Origin: Actinomycetota bacterium | GTDB taxonomy: Bacteria > Actinomycetota > Acidimicrobiia > Acidimicrobiales > Ilumatobacteraceae | NCBI GenBank assembly: GCA_016213625.1 | Contig: JACQZZ010000013.1 | Coordinates: forward strand, 89,763 to 153,762 | Reading direction: 5' to 3' | DNA length: 64,000 nucleotides | In this document: one piece after another, positions 34,093 through 42,458 of the stretch | Layout of the letters: each line of letters opens with the position of its first letter | How positions within the stretch are numbered: position 1 is the first letter of the stretch | Program-made: the position numbers and the translations under genes | Notes under the pieces: generated by a model | Told to the model about the DNA's origin: nothing | Databases searched by the model: none | Seen by the model: only the letters and a program-made list of their open reading frames with translations

Positions 34093-34304
34093 CAGGCGGC
34101 GGCCTTCCGGCCCGCGCCCGAGCGTGGCCCGCCGCGCCGATCGGGTTCGATCCGCCTCCGGATCGATGCGGCCCCAGGCGCCTTGTCCCGGAGCGTCTCC
34201 GCAGCGGCGCGCACGACAGCGCTGACCGTCGTTCCATGAGCAGCTGCTTCCGCCCGTAGCGCTGCCAGCTGGTCGTCCTCGATGGTGACTGTCATCCGCT
34301 GCAT
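34092..34304 (-). CDS. Ribbon-helix-helix protein leading the hsd operon
   Basis: 70 residues from an ATG at 34304 (a second ATG at 34295 is possible). TVTIEDDQLAALRAEAAAHG then TVSAVVRAAAETL is a ribbon-helix-helix DNA-binding fold; a basic Arg/Gly-rich tail follows (RRGGPRSGAGRKAA). It is coupled to hsdM by stop-start overlap. It could autoregulate the restriction operon, keeping methylase and nuclease in balance on entry to a new host. No toxin partner is adjacent, so a toxin-antitoxin role is less likely. Confidence 0.7.
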   Translation of the reverse strand: MQRMTVTIEDDQLAALRAEAAAHGTTVSAVVRAAAETLRDKAPGAASIRRRIEPDRRGGPRSGAGRKAAA

Positions 34305-34511
34305 GCGGTGACCGTAGCCGTGCTCTGGATTCAGAGTGTGACTTTGCCCCCGGCGCTTGACATGACCACGTGCGAGATGGAGCGCCCGGCGGGCTGCCCA
34401 GCCAGGCCCGTAACCTTGTGTCACGGCTTACTACGGTGAGTTGGGGCACGCATGGCTAGTTGCTGCGTGCTGACTGGACCGGGATCGTGCGAGTGACGGG
34501 GAGGCACAGGT

Positions 34512-35423
34512 TTGGCTGAGGAGACGGCATCCGCTGGCTGGCCCGATAGAGGTATCGATCTAGCGAGTTGGATCAACAGCGGCCGCGAGGCGTGGCTACT
34601 CCTCGGAGTTGCAAACGGTTGGCAGCCGACGGAGGGGAGTCCGCTACGGCTTGACGATCTCACGCTCCATGCCGGGGCAAGGAGCAGCAACAGCGGCTGG
34701 TTCTCCCGCCTGTCGATGCTCGGCGCAGCAGACATGCTCAGCGGTGTGGCGACGTTGTATGCCGCCACACCTGCGGTCCCACTTTCTCGAGCCCACTTCC
34801 CGATAGCTCGTTCTATCCAAGAACATCTCGGACAGGTGATTTGGCTCCTGGAGCCTGGCAGCCTCGTCACGCACGATGGACAGCAGCCGCCTGTGGCTTC
34901 GCACGACCTCGACGCTGACCTGTTCCGCGCCCGTTCGCGGCGAGCGGCGATGTTGTACTGGAAGTTCTTGGACGACGCTTGTTCGTCGGTCAGGTTGGAG
35001 TTTGGGGAGGGTTCGGCGGAGCACACCGAAGCCGTGAGTAACAGGACCGAGGCGAAGCACATCGTCGCTGAACTCAGCGGCGATACGAACGCGTTCCCAA
35101 GCTCGACGGACTTCGCGAACATGACGATCCAATTCGTCTACAAGCTGAACGGCCAGGCGGTGACCGACGCCACCAAGCACGTGTACAAACGTCTGTCCGA
35201 GACGGCACACGGAGGCCTATACGGGTTGTACGGAGACAAGACCGTGGATCCGCAGTCTGGCCACTACGGCTTCGTCCAGGACGATGCCGACCTGGACGCT
35301 GTGGCCCGCCAGGTCGGAATCTGGTGGTACGCGACCACCCAATTGGTTGCATCTGGACACGGTTGGAGTTGGGCCAGCGAGTTCAGCGAGTGGGACCGCG
35401 AGATGCGCAGACTGTTCAACTGA
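34512..35423 (+). CDS. Uncharacterised helical protein, related to the one at 18268
   Basis: 303 residues from a TTG at 34512, supported by GGGGAGG (34498-34504) at a good distance. It is helical: RLSMLGAADMLSGVATLY, PIARSIQEHLGQVIWLLEP, ARSRRAAMLYWKFLDDAC, and KRLSETAHGGLYGLYG. The order and spacing of these match the 290-residue protein beside the relaxase, suggesting distant paralogues. The gene stands alone between the restriction operon and the small SOS-box gene. Function unknown; a defence or abortive-infection role is only a guess from its neighbours. Confidence 0.7.
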   Translation: MAEETASAGWPDRGIDLASWINSGREAWLLLGVANGWQPTEGSPLRLDDLTLHAGARSSNSGWFSRLSMLGAADMLSGVATLYAATPAVPLSRAHFPIARSIQEHLGQVIWLLEPGSLVTHDGQQPPVASHDLDADLFRARSRRAAMLYWKFLDDACSSVRLEFGEGSAEHTEAVSNRTEAKHIVAELSGDTNAFPSSTDFANMTIQFVYKLNGQAVTDATKHVYKRLSETAHGGLYGLYGDKTVDPQSGHYGFVQDDADLDAVARQVGIWWYATTQLVASGHGWSWASEFSEWDREMRRLFN

Positions 35424-35457
35424 AAGGGCCGCCTGCTGGACGAGGCAGGCTTGACCT

Positions 35458-35682
35458 TCACAGGCGAGTCAGTCGGTTGAGTTCGTTGAGCGCGTGGCGC
35501 ACGCCCGGCCAGCGGCTGCCAAGTGAGTCAAGTGCCCTGGCGATGTCGCGTTGCCGTCGAGCTAACTCAACGGCGGTCTCGATGAGTTCGTCGATCTGGC
35601 TCTGCGGAAGCGATCCCATCGAGTTCGACCGCCGGAGGCTCTCGATCTGCTCGACGACAATGGCATTTGGCGAGTTTCGCAT
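35458..35682 (-). CDS. Small helical protein next to a LexA box
   Basis: 74 residues from an ATG at 35682; longer frames read through the palindrome at 35685. The protein is helical (AIVVEQIESLRRSNSM, SQIDELIETAVELARRQRDIA, RHALNELNRLTRL) and could be a coiled coil. The start codon is three bases from the end of a perfect LexA-type box, leaving no room for a ribosome site, so the mRNA would be leaderless or a later start is used. No family recognised. DNA-damage induction is the most concrete prediction. Confidence 0.5.
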   Translation of the reverse strand: MRNSPNAIVVEQIESLRRSNSMGSLPQSQIDELIETAVELARRQRDIARALDSLGSRWPGVRHALNELNRLTRL

Positions 35683-35685
35683 GAG

Positions 35686-35699
35686 CGAACGTACGTTCG
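35686..35699. promoter_or_regulatory. Perfect LexA (SOS) box
   Basis: CGAACGTACGTTCG fits the Gram-positive/actinobacterial LexA consensus CGAACRNRYGTTCG at every position, and the palindrome extends by one base each side (35685-35700). It touches the start of the 74-residue minus-strand gene. On the plus strand it is followed by an ATG at 35703, but that frame looks like a shadow of the minus-strand gene at 35768. Confidence 0.65.
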
Positions 35700-35767
35700 C
35701 AAATGGCGACCTTGGGCGGCGCGCAGCTTCTCGTCGAGAGCACAGCATCGGTTGCCTATCGAGTGGG

Positions 35768-35989
35768 TCAGCCGGCGCAGGCGTCAGAGCACACGGTGCA
35801 CGCTGCGTCGGGCTCGGTGAGGACGATGCCGGCTTCGCCGTCGGCCGCAACGAGTGAGCCGGCGGGATGGGTCAATCGAAAGGAGCATTCAATCGTGCCG
35901 TCGGGCCAGCGGACGCCGGTGAGGTCGGCCGGAAGCGGCTGGCTCGAGCCGGCCACGAATGTCCGTTTCGATGGTGAGGTCGTGGACAT
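35768..35989 (-). CDS. Small Cys-containing protein downstream of the DUF305 lipoprotein
   Basis: 73 residues. The C-terminus carries ACTVCSDACAG, a CxxCxxxC arrangement that could bind metal; the rest (RWPDGTIECSFRLTHPAGSL) looks like a small beta domain. It lies 27 bases after the DUF305 gene in the same direction and probably shares its transcript. No clear ribosome site. A copper-binding role is inferred from the motif and neighbours. Confidence 0.5.
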   Translation of the reverse strand: MSTTSPSKRTFVAGSSQPLPADLTGVRWPDGTIECSFRLTHPAGSLVAADGEAGIVLTEPDAACTVCSDACAG

Positions 35990-36016
35990 CGGATGGATCG
36001 TACGGCGGCTGGATGC

Positions 36017-36622
36017 TCAGCCCTGGAGGAGGGCCTTCATCTCGGTGATCTCGCCTTGTTGGGCGGTGATGATCTGGTCGGCGAGGGCGAGCACGTCGGC
36101 GTTCGAGCCGTCGGCCTTAACGGCCTGGGACTGGGTGATGGCGCCTTCGTGGTGAGCGATCATCATCTCGAGCCACGTCTTGTCGAACTCCGTGCCGGTC
36201 ATGGCCGCCATGGTGTCCATCTGTTCGGCGGTCATCATGCCGTCCATCGACGACATGTCGTGGCCGTCGCCGCCGTCCATCATCACGGGCTCGCCCGCGG
36301 CGGTGAGCCAGCCGGTCATCAGTTCGACCTCGGGGTCTTGGGCGCCCTTGATCCTGGTCGCGAGGTCGAGGACTTCGGGGCTGGCGCCGACCTTGGGGTC
36401 GAGCGCGATCTCGGCCATCTCGATGGCTTGTTCGTGGTGAGCGATCATGCCTTGGGCGAACTCGATGTCGGCTGCGTTCAGGGCGACGGTCGGTGTGGAT
36501 CCACCCGGGGCTTGCGTGGCCGTGGTGGTGTCGGCCATCGACGAGTGGTCGTCGGAGCCGCATGCGGCAAGGGTGGCGGTGAGCGCAAGCGCGATGGCAG
36601 GTGCTGCGAGGCGACGGATCAT
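36017..36622 (-). CDS. DUF305 lipoprotein
   Basis: 201 residues. A lipoprotein signal ends in LAACGSD, then a Ser/Thr linker. Two copies of the DUF305 ferritin-like helical motif follow, each with His clusters: AQGMIAHHEQAIEMAEIAL and MMIAHHEGAITQSQAV, with a His/Met-rich stretch (DGGDGHDMSSMDGMM) between them. The family is found with copper-resistance genes and the His/Met residues suit metal binding outside the membrane. The promoter has a TATACT -10 beside the inverted repeat at 36644. The gene follows the CopC-CopD gene. Confidence 0.88.
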   Translation of the reverse strand: MIRRLAAPAIALALTATLAACGSDDHSSMADTTTATQAPGGSTPTVALNAADIEFAQGMIAHHEQAIEMAEIALDPKVGASPEVLDLATRIKGAQDPEVELMTGWLTAAGEPVMMDGGDGHDMSSMDGMMTAEQMDTMAAMTGTEFDKTWLEMMIAHHEGAITQSQAVKADGSNADVLALADQIITAQQGEITEMKALLQG

Positions 36623-36643
36623 CTGAGGAGCCTTTCGGGGACA

Positions 36644-36661
36644 ACTACGACATTATGTAGT
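36644..36661. promoter_or_regulatory. Inverted repeat at the DUF305 promoter
   Basis: ACTAC-N8-GTAGT overlaps a TATACT-like -10 read toward the DUF305 gene and lies across the end of the copC-copD reading frame. A related unit (TATACT, then CTACAT and GTGTAG) lies before copC-copD itself at 38135. The shared layout suggests one repressor for both; its identity is unknown. Confidence 0.4.
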
Positions 36662-38096
36662 ATAGAAGTGGATCGGTTGTTGGGGGCGCGCCGGTCTCGG
36701 TCTGGTTCGAGGCCGGCGGGGAGACGACCATCGCGGCAGTGATGCCGACGATGATGAGCCCGATTGCGAACTCGGTGACGATCGCTTGTCGGAGAACTCC
36801 AGTGTGGCGGCTGACGCCGTTCGGGTCGTCGAGGCGATGGTCGACTCGTCGGCGGTTGGCGTTGGCGATGCCGAGCATTGCTGCGAGCACGACGATCTTG
36901 GCGACGAGGAATCGCCCGTGGTTGACGTCGAGGAGATCGAAGGGGTTGCCGACGAGGCGCACGGTTTGAACGAGCCCGGTGAGGACGAGGATGGCGACGC
37001 TGATCGCCGCCACTCGCGAGAAGCGGCGGACGGCTGGCACGAGCACGTCGGCTTGGGTCTTGGGGATGACGATCCAGCCGACGATGGCGAGTCCGGCAAT
37101 CCAGGCTGCTGCGGCGGCGTGGTGGGCGACGTCGGCGGCGACACCGACCGCGGGCCAGCGCATCGAGCGCGAGTGGCCGGCGAACGCCCAGGTCGCGAGC
37201 AGACCGAGCCCGGGTAGCGAGATGGCCGTCCAGTACACGTCGGCATGGACGATCCGGTACTGGAACAGCAGCAGCCACATCGTTAGCGCGAGCACGATTC
37301 GGATCGCGAACGCCATCCCGGCGTCGGTGGTGGTGGCGGCATCGATCGAACCGAACGATGACCACGGGGCTTTCCCGCTGATGTCGGATGCGACGACGAG
37401 CAACTGCAGGAACCCGAGCCCGGCGGTGGCGAACAGCGAGCGGCTGAGGATGCGGCGCAACATCGGGTGACCGCCCGCGCCGGACCAGACGTATGCGGTG
37501 GTGAGAAGGATCCCGACGATGGCCATGATCGCCAGGTACGACGCGTAGCGCAGGACCCAGCGCATCAACGTTGGGGTCGAGTAGGCACCGTCGCCTTGAT
37601 CGAGCGACGACTCGGTGACCAGTGCAGGGATCGTGGTCGTGGGCGTGGGTGCTGCGACGGCCGGTGTTGTTGTAGCGGTGGCGGCCACGGTGGTCGGCGG
37701 CGGCGTTGAGATCGTGAAGTCGACGCGACCGGTGAGGGGATGACCGTCGGGACCGACGAGACGCCACCTCACAGAAACCGGCCCGGGCAGCAGTGCCGGA
37801 AGCGGAGTGACCACTTGGGCGTCGCCGGCAGCCCCGTGGCTCGAGCCGGCGAGTTCGCTGCGGGCGCCCGTGGCGTCGGTCAAAGTGACCGTCATCGTCT
37901 CCAGCGGAACTGCCTTGTCGAACACCCACGTGATCTGCGTCGGTGCCACCGAGAGCGCAGCGCCATCGCTGGGATCGCTCGACAGCAGCGTATTGTGCGC
38001 CGACGCCGTGCCAGACGTGATCCCGACGACACTGGCGATCACGGCGCAGCTGGCGACCGTGAGCAGGGCGAGGCGGCGGGGAAGGGTTGCAGACAT
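36645..38096 (-). CDS. CopC-CopD fusion protein
   Basis: 483 residues from the ATG at 38096. A signal peptide ends at SAHNTLLSSDPSDGA, whose mature N-terminal His after SA is the CopC copper-binding start. The CopC domain (about residues 35-125) is followed by a Thr/Pro linker and eight or so membrane helices with the CopD pattern, including AHHAAAAAWIAGLAI. It handles copper at the outer face and may move it across the membrane. The promoter carries the inverted repeat at 38135. A second, differently arranged CopC-CopD protein is at 59871. Confidence 0.88.
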   Translation of the reverse strand: MSATLPRRLALLTVASCAVIASVVGITSGTASAHNTLLSSDPSDGAALSVAPTQITWVFDKAVPLETMTVTLTDATGARSELAGSSHGAAGDAQVVTPLPALLPGPVSVRWRLVGPDGHPLTGRVDFTISTPPPTTVAATATTTPAVAAPTPTTTIPALVTESSLDQGDGAYSTPTLMRWVLRYASYLAIMAIVGILLTTAYVWSGAGGHPMLRRILSRSLFATAGLGFLQLLVVASDISGKAPWSSFGSIDAATTTDAGMAFAIRIVLALTMWLLLFQYRIVHADVYWTAISLPGLGLLATWAFAGHSRSMRWPAVGVAADVAHHAAAAAWIAGLAIVGWIVIPKTQADVLVPAVRRFSRVAAISVAILVLTGLVQTVRLVGNPFDLLDVNHGRFLVAKIVVLAAMLGIANANRRRVDHRLDDPNGVSRHTGVLRQAIVTEFAIGLIIVGITAAMVVSPPASNQTETGAPPTTDPLLYYIMS

Positions 38097-38134
38097 AGGC
38101 TGTCGAGTCCGGCAGCGCCCCGACAGCAGAGCAA

Positions 38135-38147
38135 CTACACGATGTAG
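38135..38147. promoter_or_regulatory. Inverted repeat in the copC-copD promoter
   Basis: CTACA-CGA-TGTAG is a perfect 13-bp inverted repeat immediately downstream of a TATACT -10 read toward copC-copD (38149-38154), a classic repressor position. The TACA...TGTA half-sites resemble CopY/BlaI-type operators, but no such regulator is encoded in the window, and the spacing is three rather than two. Confidence 0.4.
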
Positions 38148-38301
38148 GAGTATATTCGGCGGCGTTTGCATTTTGGCGTCGCGCTACGGAGGATGCGCAT
38201 CACGCGATCACCTGATGAGGCCCTGGAGGCCGAGATGCTGAACGCGCTCTGCCGCACTGAAGCCCCGGGCGGACCATCGCTGGCGGCAGAGATGGTGCTC
38301 G

Positions 38302-41247
38302 TCAGTGGACCGAGGGGGTTGTGCCGGCGGTGTATTGGTCGGGGTTCGCGACAAATGTGTCGTGGCAGGCGGTGGAGCAGAAGTAGTAGGTGATGCCGCG
38401 GTGTTCGGCGTGCGCTCCTGCGCTGGCCGGTTCGACGGTCATTCCGCATACAGGGTCGGCGACCGATTCGGGGATGGTCTCCTCGCTGGTGCCGATCTCG
38501 ACGGAGGGTTCGGTGGGCGTGGGGCGCTGGGCGTCGTCGATGGGACGCGGGTGCCAGCGACGGAGCCGGCTGGCGTTCGCGACTACCGAGAGGCTCGACA
38601 GAGCCATGGCCGCCGCGGCGAACATCGGGCTTAGTTGGGTTCCGGTGAACGGGTACAGGACGCCGGCGGCGATGGGGATGCCGAGGCCGTTGTACACGAA
38701 CGCGAGGAACAGGTTCTGGCGGATGTTGCGCATGGTGGACCGGCTCAAGGTGATGGCGGTGACCACGCCGTTGAGGGCACCGGAGATGAGCGTGATGTCG
38801 GAGGACTCGATGGCGACATCGGTGCCGGTCCCGATGGCGAAGCCGACGTCGGCCTGGGCCAGCGCGGGGGCGTCGTTGATGCCGTCGCCGACCATGGCGA
38901 CGACGCGGCCTTCGTCTTGGAGCCGTCGGACCTCGAGCGCTTTGTGCTCGGGCAGCACTTCGGCGAGCACGCGTTCGATGCCGACTTGGCGAGCGATCGC
39001 CGTGGCGGTCCGCGCGTTGTCACCGGTGATCATCGCAACATGGATCCCGAGTCCACGCAGCGCGGCGATGGCGGCAGCGGAGTCCTCTTTGATGGTGTCG
39101 GCAACGGCGATCACGCCGCCGGGCTGCCCGTCGATCGCGATGAGCATCGGTGTGCGGCCTGCTTCGGCGAGTCGGTCGACCTCGGTGCTGAGGTTGGTGG
39201 TGTCGATCGAGGCGTCGTCGAGGAGTCGACGGTTGCCGATGAGGACCTCGTGGCCGTCGACGAGCGCCCTGATGCCTTTGCCGGTGATCGACTCGAAGTC
39301 GGTTGTCGCCGACAGATCGAGCTCGCGGAGGCGGGCGCCGATGACGATCGCTTGAGCGAGCGGATGCTCGGAGGATTGTTCGGCCGAGGCGACGAGACGC
39401 AGCATCGCGTCTGCGTCGATGCCATCGGCGACGATGACGTCGGTGAGCGCCGGTTCGCCGCGGGTGATGGTGCCGGTCTTGTCCAACACGATCGTGTCGA
39501 TCTTGTGCGCGGTTTCGAGCGACTCGGCGGAGCGGATGAGGATGCCGTGTTCTGCTCCTTTGCCTGTGGAGACCATGATCGACAGCGGCGTCGCCAACCC
39601 GAGCGCACACGGACAGGCGATGATCAACACCGCGACCGCGGCGACGAGAGCGAGGGTGAACGCGGGTTCGGGTCCAACGACGAACCAGGTGACGAACGTG
39701 GCGATCGCGATGAACATCACCGCCGGGACGAAGTACGAGGACACCAGGTCGGCGAGGCGCTGGATGGGGGCCTTGGAACCTTGGGCTTGCTCGACGAGCC
39801 GGATGATCTGGGCGAGCATCGTGTCGGCACCAACGTTGGTCGCCTCGAATCGGAACGCGCCGGTCTGGTTGATGGTGGCACCGATGACGATGTCGCCGGT
39901 TGACTTGGTGACCGGGATCGATTCGCCCGTGACCATCGACTCATCGAGGGTGGAGCGGCCCTCGACGATGATCCCATCGACGGGCACCTTCTCGCCGGGG
40001 CGAACGAGCACCACGTCGCCGGGGGTGACGTCTTCGACGGGGGTCTCGACCTCGACGCCGTCCCGAATGACGGTGGCGGTGCGAGCTTGGAGCCCGATCA
40101 GCTTGCGAATCGCTTCGCCGGTGCCGGCCTTGGCGCGGACCTCGAGGAGGCGACCAAGCAGGATCAGGGTGATGATGACGCCGACCGCCTCGAAGTACAC
40201 CTCGCGCACATCGGCGGGCACCAGCGACGGCGCGACGGTGACGAGCACGCTGTAGCTGTACGCAGCGATCGTTCCGATCGTGATCAGGCTGTTCATGTCT
40301 GCGCTGCGGTGCTTCATCGTCAGCCAGCCAGTGCGGTGGATCGGCCACCCGGTGTAGAACATCACCGGAGTGATCAGCGCGAGCTGGAACCATCGATTCA
40401 GCAGGAATTCGGGCACCCAGGTCGCTCCGAAGATGTCGACCGCCATCACGGCGAACACGACCGGTGCAGCCAGCACGGCACCGATCAGCACCCGCCTCGA
40501 CAAGTCTGCGATCTCCGCATGACGTTCCGCCGCCTCCTGGTCCTCAGTTGGCGCCGAACCCGGTGCTGGACGAGGGACCATTCGGTACCCGGAGTCGGCC
40601 ACGGCCGCTTGCATCGCGTCTGGGGTGACCTGGGTGGGGTCGTACTCGACGGTGACACGCTCGGTCCCGAAGCTCACGTCCGCTCGATCCACGCCAGGGA
40701 TCGCGTCGAGTGCCGACTCGATCCTGGTCACGCACGAGGCACACGACATCCCGCTCACCCGGAACTCGACCTGCTCCGTCGACACCCTGCCGCTCGTCGA
40801 TGGTCCGACACCGACCGCGCGCGCGACTTCTCGAACAGCGGCCTCGTTCGAAACATCCGCCGAGATGTCTCCGCCCGCGGCCTCGACGACCAGCGTGCCG
40901 TGGATCATGTTCATGCCACATGCGAAGGCGAATTCGCCGACCTTGTCGGGTGTGAACTCGAGCGTCGCCGTGCCGAACGCAGGGATGGTCTTCGAGGCGC
41001 CGAAGTCGGCGAACACCACGCGCGATGTGCAGTCCCCGGACTCCTGTCGATCGAAGGTGAGTCGCAACGGGACGCCCTGCTGCACTCGGATCAGGCTGGG
41101 CGAGTAGCCGCCCTTCACGGTGACCGTCACCTCCTGAACCCCACCGACAACGCTTGCGCTGCGGGCGCGCTTCGGGCCGAAGAAGAACCACCACAGGAAC
41201 GCGCTCAACAGAACGCCCGCTGCGATCACCACCAGGTCGGCACTCAT
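38302..41247 (-). CDS. copA: Copper-exporting P1B-ATPase fused to cupredoxin-like and YHS domains
   Basis: 981 residues from the ATG at 41247, with GGAGG upstream. An N-terminal membrane anchor is followed by a cupredoxin-like domain (about 35-125, [16 protein letters not shown]), then an HMA metal-binding domain with GMSCASC at about residue 164. The ATPase core has [14 protein letters not shown] at about residue 544, DKTGTI at about 586, SEHPLAQA and [10 protein letters not shown]. The C-terminus is a YHS domain ([10 protein letters not shown]...[12 protein letters not shown]). It pumps Cu+ out of the cytoplasm; the extra domains probably pass or sense copper. It is divergent from csoR across the operator at 41329. 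Confidence 0.92.
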   Translation of the reverse strand: MSADLVVIAAGVLLSAFLWWFFFGPKRARSASVVGGVQEVTVTVKGGYSPSLIRVQQGVPLRLTFDRQESGDCTSRVVFADFGASKTIPAFGTATLEFTPDKVGEFAFACGMNMIHGTLVVEAAGGDISADVSNEAAVREVARAVGVGPSTSGRVSTEQVEFRVSGMSCASCVTRIESALDAIPGVDRADVSFGTERVTVEYDPTQVTPDAMQAAVADSGYRMVPRPAPGSAPTEDQEAAERHAEIADLSRRVLIGAVLAAPVVFAVMAVDIFGATWVPEFLLNRWFQLALITPVMFYTGWPIHRTGWLTMKHRSADMNSLITIGTIAAYSYSVLVTVAPSLVPADVREVYFEAVGVIITLILLGRLLEVRAKAGTGEAIRKLIGLQARTATVIRDGVEVETPVEDVTPGDVVLVRPGEKVPVDGIIVEGRSTLDESMVTGESIPVTKSTGDIVIGATINQTGAFRFEATNVGADTMLAQIIRLVEQAQGSKAPIQRLADLVSSYFVPAVMFIAIATFVTWFVVGPEPAFTLALVAAVAVLIIACPCALGLATPLSIMVSTGKGAEHGILIRSAESLETAHKIDTIVLDKTGTITRGEPALTDVIVADGIDADAMLRLVASAEQSSEHPLAQAIVIGARLRELDLSATTDFESITGKGIRALVDGHEVLIGNRRLLDDASIDTTNLSTEVDRLAEAGRTPMLIAIDGQPGGVIAVADTIKEDSAAAIAALRGLGIHVAMITGDNARTATAIARQVGIERVLAEVLPEHKALEVRRLQDEGRVVAMVGDGINDAPALAQADVGFAIGTGTDVAIESSDITLISGALNGVVTAITLSRSTMRNIRQNLFLAFVYNGLGIPIAAGVLYPFTGTQLSPMFAAAAMALSSLSVVANASRLRRWHPRPIDDAQRPTPTEPSVEIGTSEETIPESVADPVCGMTVEPASAGAHAEHRGITYYFCSTACHDTFVANPDQYTAGTTPSVH

Positions 41248-41328
41248 GAGGTCCTCCAAACCGATCTCGAAAGCGACTTTCGGCTCTGGTTCGAAGCTAC
41301 GCCGTTCGATCGCCTCGGTACAGGGCCA

Positions 41329-41351
41329 TAGGGCCCTACCCCTAGGGGGTA
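41329..41351. promoter_or_regulatory. CsoR-type operator
   Basis: TAGGGCCCTA (41329-41338) overlaps TACCCC-TAG-GGGGTA (41337-41351), two GC-rich palindromes in the divergent region between copA and csoR. G/C tracts flanked by TA/AT ends are the known layout of CsoR operators. Binding by the adjacent CsoR would repress both genes until Cu(I) is present. Confidence 0.7.
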
Positions 41352-41402
41352 TCTGGCGAGACACTGGATGTGCCTCATCCGCTCCACGAGGAGGACAGAC
41401 AG

Positions 41403-41684
41403 ATGGCCGGCTATGTAATCGATCGAGACGACTACCTGAGGCGGCTTCGTCTCATCGAGGGCCAAGTCCGCGGTATCGCTCGCATGATCGACGAGGACGC
41501 CTACTGCATCGACGTGCTCACCCAGGTCGCGTCTGTGACCAGTGCGATGCGCAGCGTGGGACTTGGTCTCCTCGATGGCCACCTCCACCACTGTGTCGTC
41601 GATGCCACCACCGTCGACGCAGTGTGTGGCGAGAAGAAGATCGCTGAGGCGGTCATGGCGATCGAACGGCTTCTGCGCGCCTAG
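41403..41684 (+). CDS. csoR: Copper-sensing transcriptional repressor CsoR
   Basis: 93 residues from the ATG at 41403; AGGAGGA at 41389-41395 fixes this start. The all-helical CsoR/RcnR fold is clear ([19 protein letters not shown]), with the copper ligands Cys (YCIDVL), His (GHLHH) and Cys (HHCVV) at the family positions, making it a Cu(I) rather than Ni/Co sensor. It should release its operator when copper binds and induce copA. The next 135 bases hold no feature. Confidence 0.93.
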   Translation: MAGYVIDRDDYLRRLRLIEGQVRGIARMIDEDAYCIDVLTQVASVTSAMRSVGLGLLDGHLHHCVVDATTVDAVCGEKKIAEAVMAIERLLRA

Positions 41685-41819
41685 CTGATTGCGGGGGCAC
41701 GGTCGCTCCCACCATTGATCGTCGCGCCGGAACGACTGATGGATTCGGGACTGCTCGCGTGTCGAAAGGTACCGACGGCTCAGCCTACGAAACAGATCTG
41801 CCGAGAGGCTGGCAATGGC

Positions 41820-42458
41820 TCAGCCGAGGTTGCTGGTGACGAGCCCGGCGAGCTCGCTGGGTTCAATCCACATGCCGGGGTAGTCGCCGCGCCACCGGAT
41901 CATTCCGTCCGGTCCGACGAGGATGAACGTGTGTCCGGGCAGGTTGGCATGATGACCGGTCCCGAGAGCGTTGTAGGCCGCCGAGGTCGCGCCAGTGGGA
42001 TCGACGAGGTAGGGGGTGCGCAGACTGAATCGCGTCAGTTGACTCTGTACGTCTGCGGTGGTGTTCATCACGATGGGGAGCACGGTCAGGCCGGCGCGCT
42101 CGAGCGAACCGTCGGACTCCAACTTGCCGAGCTGGTAAAAGCAGGCATCGCACCCGACGCCTTCGTTGAAGTACAGCAGTACGTTCTTGCCCTTGAACTC
42201 TGCGAGGGAGACGGTCTGGCCGCTCGTCGAAGCGAGCTGGAAGTCCGGTGCCTGACCGCTTTGGACGGACGACGGTGTTCGCCCGCCGATCATCACTGCG
42301 ATGACCGCAGCGCCGGCGATGGCAAGCGCACTCGCCCACGCGAACCAACGTCGGTGGGCTTTGTGGAGCTTGCGGAGACGGACACGCTGGTGAGCGTTAG
42401 TGGCAGCTGTGTGACGATGTCCCGGCGGATGATTCACGGGTGCTTGCTTGGTCGACAT
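41820..42458 (-). CDS. Membrane-anchored thioredoxin-like (TlpA/redoxin) protein
   Basis: 212 residues from the ATG at 42458 with AAAGGAG upstream. A His-rich cytoplasmic N-terminus and one membrane helix (ASALAIAGAAVIAVMIGG) are followed by a redoxin domain, with LLYFNEGVGCDACFYQL, an active CxxC, and a cis-Pro region near PYLVDPTG. It works outside the membrane on thiols or metalloprotein maturation. Its start lies inside the 3' end of ccdA (62-base overlap), so the electron donor and this thioredoxin-like protein are made together. It is the last gene of the nine-gene operon. Confidence 0.85.
   Translation of the reverse strand: MSTKQAPVNHPPGHRHTAATNAHQRVRLRKLHKAHRRWFAWASALAIAGAAVIAVMIGGRTPSSVQSGQAPDFQLASTSGQTVSLAEFKGKNVLLYFNEGVGCDACFYQLGKLESDGSLERAGLTVLPIVMNTTADVQSQLTRFSLRTPYLVDPTGATSAAYNALGTGHHANLPGHTFILVGPDGMIRWRGDYPGMWIEPSELAGLVTSNLG

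Noticed and set aside
34357..34362. TTGACA as a -35 element upstream of the 34512 gene
   Set aside because: No plausible -10 lies 16-18 bases downstream, so the match is probably chance.
35703..36155. 150-residue plus-strand frame just after the LexA box
   Set aside because: It is antisense to the 73-residue and DUF305 genes, and its composition looks like a shadow.
38635..39903. 422-residue plus-strand frame
   Set aside because: Antisense to copA and very acidic/Gly-rich, a typical shadow.
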